DNA of 64,000 nt from the NCBI GenBank assembly GCA_964468805.1, contig CAYXWM010000005.1:11263-75262 (forward strand), given 5' to 3'. Positions 58,915-64,000 of this stretch are shown piece by piece (position 1 is the stretch's first letter; the number at the start of each line of letters is the position of its first letter). A model generated the notes under the pieces. The model saw nothing but the letters and a program-made list of their open reading frames with translations, was not told where the DNA came from and ran no database searches. The position numbers and the translations under genes are program-made. The DNA comes from CAYXWM01 sp964468805 (GTDB lineage: Bacteria > Bacillota > Clostridia > Lachnospirales > WRBF01).

Positions 58915-59361
58915 TCAAATTTTTGTATGACCGAAACCACCGTCGTTTCGTTGGGTTTCGTCCAGTTCATTTACTTCTGTGAGTTCAAGTTGATATACTT
59001 TGGATATTACCATCTGAGCAATTCGCATACCACGCTCCACGATAAAGGTTTCTTTTCCCAAATTAATGAGTATGACTTTGATTTCTCCTCGATAATCCGC
59101 GTCTATAGTACCGGGAGAATTAAGCATGGTAAGCCCATGTTTTAATGCCAAACCGCTTCTGGGGCGAATTTGTCCTTCGTAGTTTTCAGGCAATGCGATT
59201 TTTATACCTGTGGGTATGAGCTTATATTCACCGGGCAGAATGGGCGTAGGTTCATGAACATTGGCATATAGGTCCATTCCTGCGGCTTGTTTGGTCATAT
59301 ATTGAGGTAGGGGTAAATCAGCCGCATCCTCGCAACGTACTATTCTTAAAGTGTCACACAT
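58915..59361 (-). CDS. dut: Deoxyuridine triphosphatase (trimeric dUTPase)
   Basis: 148 residues: AAGMDLYAN, RPRSGLALKHGLTMLNSPG, IDADYRGEIKVILIN and the C-terminal glycine-rich arm RNDGGFGHTKI. It hydrolyses dUTP to dUMP and keeps uracil out of DNA. It overlaps the upstream peptidase gene by 8 bases. Confidence 0.95.
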   Translation of the reverse strand: MCDTLRIVRCEDAADLPLPQYMTKQAAGMDLYANVHEPTPILPGEYKLIPTGIKIALPENYEGQIRPRSGLALKHGLTMLNSPGTIDADYRGEIKVILINLGKETFIVERGMRIAQMVISKVYQLELTEVNELDETQRNDGGFGHTKI

Positions 59362-60613
59362 TTAAAACCATATCCTTAAAATTAATTCCGTCTAGGTTGC
59401 CTACTGCCGTAAGGCTTAGATTATCGAAATTAAATATTTTTTCTGCCAAAATGTAAATTCTATCCAAAGAAACAGAGTCTATTTTTTCGATTAGCTCTTC
59501 CGGGCTAATAATTCTGTTTAACATCAGCATATTTTTTCCGATGGAATTCATTCTTGAAGCCGAGCTTTCCAGACTTAGGAGATAATTGCTTTTTATTTGT
59601 TCTTTAGTATTAACCAGTTGGGAACTTGTAATTTTATTTGTAAATAATCCTTTTATTTCTTTTGTAATCAGTCCGAATACATTTTGAGTTTGATTTGGAT
59701 TCAGTCCGGCGTATATTGAAAAGAGACCTGTGTCCGAATAACTTGAATTATAAGAATAAATGGAGTATACCAGTCCGTGTTCTTCCCTTATGGATTGAAA
59801 CAAGCGTGAACTCATACCGCCGCCCAAAACTGTATTTAAAATAACCATGGCATAAGTATCGTCAGAACCCAGAGGAATACTTGGGAAACCCATAACCATG
59901 TGGATTTGCTCTATGTCTTTTTCTTTTGTGGCTACGGATGCATGATATTTTGGAGGAGAAATAATTTGTTTTTCATTGTCTTGACTTGTATAGCTTCCGA
60001 AATATTTTTCTATGAGTTCAATTGTTTCCGCTTCGGAGAAGTTGCCGGCTATTGAAATAACTGTATTTTCGGGAGAATAGGCTTCTTTATGATATTTTTT
60101 AAAGGTTTTGTTATCAAAGGATTTTATGCTGTTTTCTGTACCCAAAATAGAAAATCCCAAAGTATCGTCAGACCAGATATTATAATGCATCAAATCATGA
60201 ACCAGTTCTTCGGGAGTATCTTCATACATATTGATTTCTTCAAGGATAACGTTCAATTCCTTTTCAATTTCCGTACTCTCAAACAAAGAATTAAAAAACA
60301 TATCCGCCAAAACGTCAATTGCTATGGGCATATGAGTGTCTAAAGTTCTTGTGTAATAGCAGGTATATTCTTTTGAGGTATAGGCATTAATTTGACCGCC
60401 TATGGCGTCCATTTCGTCAGCTATATCTTTTGCACTTCGCTTTTTCGTGCCTTTAAACAACATGTGCTCTATAAAGTGGGAAATCCCGTTATTATGTTTA
60501 TTTTCGTTTCTTGAACCGCTTTTGACCCATAAGCCGAAGGCTATGGAGCGTAAATAAGGTATTTTTTCCATAACGACTCTTACGCCGTTAGACAGTTGTA
60601 TTATTTTATACAT
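59354..60613 (-). CDS. M16-family zinc peptidase (processing peptidase-like)
   Basis: 419 residues. The inverted zinc motif HFIEH (HXXEH) is at about residue 46, with the third ligand downstream in ELNVILEEINMYEDTPEE. The C-terminal half is the usual inactive repeat (GGGMSSRLFQSIREEHGLVYSI). It is the MPP/YmxG type often found between pnp and dut in Clostridia. The natural substrate is unknown. Start ATG after GAAGGAAG. Confidence 0.93.
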   Translation of the reverse strand: MYKIIQLSNGVRVVMEKIPYLRSIAFGLWVKSGSRNENKHNNGISHFIEHMLFKGTKKRSAKDIADEMDAIGGQINAYTSKEYTCYYTRTLDTHMPIAIDVLADMFFNSLFESTEIEKELNVILEEINMYEDTPEELVHDLMHYNIWSDDTLGFSILGTENSIKSFDNKTFKKYHKEAYSPENTVISIAGNFSEAETIELIEKYFGSYTSQDNEKQIISPPKYHASVATKEKDIEQIHMVMGFPSIPLGSDDTYAMVILNTVLGGGMSSRLFQSIREEHGLVYSIYSYNSSYSDTGLFSIYAGLNPNQTQNVFGLITKEIKGLFTNKITSSQLVNTKEQIKSNYLLSLESSASRMNSIGKNMLMLNRIISPEELIEKIDSVSLDRIYILAEKIFNFDNLSLTAVGNLDGINFKDMVLNV

Positions 60614-60750
60614 AGCTTCCTTCTTTCTGATACAAATTGTTTGAATATAGAGAGTGATTTTCTTATGTAAAGCATGTGAAGCTAAATCAATTCTATATCA
60701 TTTGTCCGGGTAATAAAAGCTATAATATTTGTAAACTTATTTTGAATTAT

Positions 60751-60886
60751 ATACTTAATTTCGAGTTAAGTAGTAACAAAAGCGTATATTCGTAGTGGTG
60801 AGCGACCGGTTTTATATCATAAAAACGCAAAAGAGAACCGTTTGCGAAAAATAGCTTTTGTTACTATTCCTTATGCAATTAAGTAT
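60751..60886 (+). repeat. Family A palindromic element, full-length copy 3
   Basis: 136 bp, same length and orientation as the copy at 3283-3418 and clearly similar along its length. It lies between the M16 peptidase gene and pnp and is flanked by TA. Confidence 0.88.
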
Positions 60887-60943
60887 AAATGGGTTTTCGT
60901 CCCTTACAATATTGTATGCAAAAAAATATCCCCGTGATTTAAG

Positions 60944-60963
60944 AAACCCACAACTGTGGGTTT
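60944..60963 (-). terminator. Terminator of pnp
   Basis: The stem AAACCCAC/GTGGGTTT, loop of 4, is followed on the minus strand by CTTAAAT. The T-run is weak. Confidence 0.5.
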
Positions 60964-61000
60964 CCGGAAATAAAATTTTGGGGTTATTTAAAACATCAAT

Positions 61001-63118
61001 TTATTTTTTTTCATTTAATAAAGCCTTGCGAGAGAGATTGACTCTGCCTTGAGCATCCACTTCAAGAACCTTAACGGTTATAACATCGCCGACTTTTACA
61101 ACGTCCTCAACCTGTTTAATACGTTCGTTAGCCAATTGAGAAATGCGAACAAGTCCTTCTTTTTCCGGGGCTATTTCAACAAAGGCACCGAAAGTCATTA
61201 TTCTGGTAACTCTGCCGGAATAAATTGCACCGGGTTGAGGATCATGAGCGATGGCATTAATCATATCTACGGCTTTTTGAACTTTTTTCTCATCGGCAGC
61301 AGATACAAATATCTTACCGTCGTCCTCGGTATCGATTTTATCAACGCCGGATTCTTCCATAATACGTTTGATAACCTTACCTCTGGCACCGATAACTTCA
61401 GACATCTTTTCGGGATGAATAATAACAAGGGAAATTTTCGGAGCATAAACAGATATTTGCTCTTTGGGAGCATCAATGGTTTTAGCCATTATCTCTTGTA
61501 ATATATGCATTCTGGCAGTATATGTTTGATCAAGAGATTGTTGGATAATCTCGGAAGTTAAGCCGTCGATTTTAATGTCCATTTGAATGGCGGTTATACC
61601 TTGCTCTGTTCCTGCCACCTTAAAGTCCATATCGCCGAAGAAGTCCTCAAGACCTTGAATATCTGTTAATAATACGAAATCTTTATCGGATTCTCCCGTA
61701 ACAAGACCAACGGAAATTCCAGCAACATGACGTTTAATGGGTACGCCGGCAGCCATCAAGGAAAGAGAGCTGGCACAAACGCTGGCTTGGGAAGTAGAGC
61801 CGTTGGAGCTTAATACTTCGGAAACCAAGCGGATAGCATAGGGAAATTCTTCTTCTGAAGGAATAACCGGCAACAAGGCACGTTCTGCCAAGGCACCGTG
61901 ACCGATTTCACGACGACCGGGACCCCTTGAAGGTTTGGTTTCGCCTACGGAATAGCTTGGGAAGTTGTAGTGGTGCATATAGCGTTTGGTTTCTTCCAGT
62001 ACGTCCAAGCCGTCCAATTTTTGTACTTCGCCCATGGAGCCTAAAGTTGTAACTGTAAGAACTTGAGTTTGACCTCTTTTAAACAAAGCAGAACCGTGAG
62101 TTCTGGGCAAAATATCTATTTCGGATTGAAGCTGACGTATTTCGTCCATGCCTCTGCCGTCCGGTCTCTTGCGATCACGCAAAATCATTTTACGAACGGT
62201 TTCTTTTTCGAATTTATAAATTGCATCGTTGATTAATTGTTCGTAATCGGCTTCTCCGTTTTGTGCTAATTTGGGAAGAAGGTTATTCATTACATCATCG
62301 GTAAGCTCACGCATTTTTAAGTCACGTTCTTGTTTTCTGTCGGTGAATACTGCTTCTTCCATACGGGGTTGAGTAATATATTCAGTTACTTCATTATATA
62401 AGTCATAGGGTACGGCGGCTTCTTCGTAACCGGATTTTTCAAGACCGACTTCCGCTACTATTTTATTGATAAATTCAATAATTTTTTTGTTTTGCTCATG
62501 AGCAAACATAATGGCGTTAAACATTTGTTCATTGGTAAGTTCATCTGCACCGGCTTCTATCATCATAACTTTTTCTGATGTTGAGGCTACAGTCAAGCTT
62601 AACTTTGATTTTTCACGTTCGTCCGCAGTAGGGTTGATGATGAAATTATCGCCTATCATACCTACGTTTACAGCGGCTGTTGGTCCTTTAAAGGGTATGT
62701 CGGAGATTGAGAGAACCAAAGAAGAACCTATCATTGCCGCAACTTCCGGGCTGCAATCTTGATCCACGGAAAGAACGGTAGCAACCACAGAAACATCATT
62801 GCGATAATCTTTCGGGAATAAGGGTCTGATAGGTCTGTCTATCAATCTTGAAGTAAGTATGGCTTTTTCGGTTGGTTTACCTTCTCTGCGTATAAAACCG
62901 CCGGGTATTTTGCCCACCGCATATAATTTTTCTTCATAATCTACGCTCAAGGGAAAATAATCTATTCCCGTACGGGGTTTTGAAGAAGCTGTTGCCGTTA
63001 CCAACACCACCGTGTCACAGTAACGAACAATAGCAGCACCGTTTGCCAGCTCTGCAACACGACCGATTTCCACGGTGAAGTTGCGACCTGCCAAATCCAT
63101 TGTATAGGTTTTAAACAT
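61001..63118 (-). CDS. pnp: Polyribonucleotide nucleotidyltransferase (PNPase)
   Basis: 705 residues: two RNase PH domains (GRVAELANGAAIVRYCDTVV; and KRGQTQVLTVTTLG in the second), a KH domain (VIGARGKVIKRIMEESG) and a C-terminal S1 domain (GAIYSGRVTRIMTFGAFVEI). It degrades RNA 3' to 5' with phosphate and can add tails. Start ATG after AAAGGAG. It lies downstream of rpsO with a hairpin between them, the common gene order. Confidence 0.97.
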   Translation of the reverse strand: MFKTYTMDLAGRNFTVEIGRVAELANGAAIVRYCDTVVLVTATASSKPRTGIDYFPLSVDYEEKLYAVGKIPGGFIRREGKPTEKAILTSRLIDRPIRPLFPKDYRNDVSVVATVLSVDQDCSPEVAAMIGSSLVLSISDIPFKGPTAAVNVGMIGDNFIINPTADEREKSKLSLTVASTSEKVMMIEAGADELTNEQMFNAIMFAHEQNKKIIEFINKIVAEVGLEKSGYEEAAVPYDLYNEVTEYITQPRMEEAVFTDRKQERDLKMRELTDDVMNNLLPKLAQNGEADYEQLINDAIYKFEKETVRKMILRDRKRPDGRGMDEIRQLQSEIDILPRTHGSALFKRGQTQVLTVTTLGSMGEVQKLDGLDVLEETKRYMHHYNFPSYSVGETKPSRGPGRREIGHGALAERALLPVIPSEEEFPYAIRLVSEVLSSNGSTSQASVCASSLSLMAAGVPIKRHVAGISVGLVTGESDKDFVLLTDIQGLEDFFGDMDFKVAGTEQGITAIQMDIKIDGLTSEIIQQSLDQTYTARMHILQEIMAKTIDAPKEQISVYAPKISLVIIHPEKMSEVIGARGKVIKRIMEESGVDKIDTEDDGKIFVSAADEKKVQKAVDMINAIAHDPQPGAIYSGRVTRIMTFGAFVEIAPEKEGLVRISQLANERIKQVEDVVKVGDVITVKVLEVDAQGRVNLSRKALLNEKK

Positions 63119-63260
63119 ATACTGCTCCTTTGCCTGTATATTCTTTTGTAGACTGTCAAAAAATTAAGACGGGTTAATTCTTAATATTTTGAATTATGCT
63201 TTTGTATTATTACTAGTATTTACCTTTTTTCATATATTTAAAAATTATACATAAATCTAA

Positions 63261-63285
63261 CGCACCACAGCTAGGCAATGGTGCG
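63261..63285 (-). terminator. Hairpin between rpsO and pnp (attenuator or processing site)
   Basis: The 7-bp stem CGCACCA/TGGTGCG lies 20-45 bases after the rpsO stop. The minus strand lacks a good T-run, so partial termination or RNase processing is likelier than full termination. Confidence 0.55.
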
Positions 63286-63304
63286 TTTTGACACGGTTTA
63301 TGGA

Positions 63305-63559
63305 TTATTTTCTGATTCCCAATTCGGCTATCAGTTCACGGTATTTTACAACGTCTTTGGCTTTGATGTAGTTGATTAAGCCTTTACGTTGACCTACCAT
63401 CATTAAAAGTCCTCTTCTTGAGTGGTGGTCTTTCTTGTGGATTTTAAGATGTTCTGTAAGGTGATTGATACGTTCTGTTAAGAGTGCAACTTGCACTTCC
63501 GGTGAACCTGTGTCATGTTCATTGCGGCCATATTTAGCAATGATAGCTTTTTTGTCCAT
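63305..63559 (-). CDS. rpsO: 30S ribosomal protein S15
   Basis: 84 residues shown from MDKKAIIAKYGRNEHDTGSP, with QVALLTERINHLTEHLKIHKKDHHSR-type core helices and the conserved RRGLLMMVGQRKGLINYI. It binds 16S rRNA early in 30S assembly. Slightly short of the usual 88-89 residues at the N-terminus. Start ATG after AAAGGAG. Confidence 0.96.
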   Translation of the reverse strand: MDKKAIIAKYGRNEHDTGSPEVQVALLTERINHLTEHLKIHKKDHHSRRGLLMMVGQRKGLINYIKAKDVVKYRELIAELGIRK

Positions 63560-63872
63560 TCTGATGATACTCCTTTAAAATAATTATTCTCCTAATACTA
63601 AGAAACGGTCGGAGACTCCTGTTTCCGGGTATTGGAATTGATTTTGATAATTTCATATTTAAGATTATTGAGCAAAAATTTGCCGGTGTCTTAAAATTAC
63701 CGATTTGATTATAATATAAAGGACTGTTTCTTATATAGAAGAAAAAACTCCCACAACTATAACTATTGTTAATTTAACCGCTCGGTATGCATGAAATTAT
63801 TTTCATACAGAATATTACCATATTATTATTTTGATTTCAACCAAAACTTTTAAAAAAAAATTTAAAAAAACC
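63560..63872. other. Intergenic region upstream of rpsO and tRNA-Phe
   Basis: About 310 very AT-rich bases. A minus-strand TATAAT occurs near 63709-63714 and could be part of the rpsO promoter, but no good -35 is seen at the right spacing. Confidence 0.4.
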
Positions 63873-63901
63873 TTGACATTCGATATGTTATATATTATAA
63901 T
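63873..63901 (+). promoter_or_regulatory. Promoter of tRNA-Phe
   Basis: Perfect TTGACA (63873-63878), 17-base spacer, perfect TATAAT (63896-63901). Confidence 0.88.
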
Positions 63902-63947
63902 TCATTTTGTCGCTCGGGAGTACCAATATCCGACAATCGACAAACAA

Positions 63948-64000
<53 letters not shown>

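Overview
The window is AT-rich bacterial DNA with short intergenic gaps, mostly coded on the minus strand. Its gene content points to an anaerobic, probably spore-forming member of the Bacillota (Clostridia, perhaps Peptococcaceae-like). The clues are dipicolinate synthase (dpaA/dpaB), [FeFe]-hydrogenase maturases (hydF, hydG and a TM1266-type regulator), a nickel CO dehydrogenase with its electron-transfer partners, split acetyl-CoA carboxylase genes, and HisZ with short-form HisG. Consensus housekeeping promoters (TTGACA-17-TATAAT type) and clear intrinsic terminators are common. The genus cannot be fixed from the sequence alone.

Layout. 1-6.5 kb: the 3' end of pyrE, a chemoreceptor, and a minus-strand YcxB-like/BCCT transporter/SurE operon. 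7.1-15.5 kb: a catabolic cluster of AgpS-like FAD oxidase, MFS permease, EtfB, EtfA, short-chain dehydrogenase and FGGY sugar/polyol kinase, divergent from an RpiR-type regulator. A consensus promoter with a direct repeat at its start site lies between the two. 15.8-17 kb: an orphan DUF4157 protein with its own promoter and an unrecognised C-terminal half. 17.2-20.6 kb: TM1266-like gene, hydG and hydF behind a tandemly duplicated leader with two serial terminators. 20.7-25.6 kb: dpaA/dpaB and an amino-acid ABC transporter. 25.7-29.5 kb: fabZ-accC-accD-accA. 29.8-35.3 kb: a proline-rich protein, a DUF368 lipid-carrier translocase, gap, and a GGDEF/EAL protein. 35.7-38.5 kb: LytTR regulator, DUF3021 protein and ABC-2 exporter. 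39-42.6 kb: cooS, ferredoxin and FAD/NAD oxidoreductase. 43.4-49.5 kb: HU, RqcP, half-size ChrA, amidohydrolase, ThiI, superoxide dismutase and a hypothetical protein. 49.6-57.4 kb: tsaE-tsaB-rimI and hisZGDCBHA. 57.8-64 kb: DUF378, DUF1836, dUTPase, M16 peptidase, PNPase, S15 and the start of tRNA-Phe.

Two families of short palindromic intergenic elements (five and four copies) are scattered through the window. Both end in TATACT/AGTATA and look like non-autonomous TA-targeting elements (MITEs).

The best candidates for new biology are the tandem leader of the hydrogenase-maturation operon, a four-way-junction RNA candidate downstream of the superoxide dismutase gene, the orphan DUF4157 protein, the ETF-linked FAD oxidase cluster, and a divergent CooS whose catalytic lysine position holds glutamine. 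The CooS partner oxidoreductase also has a 30-codon in-frame extension beyond an amber stop.
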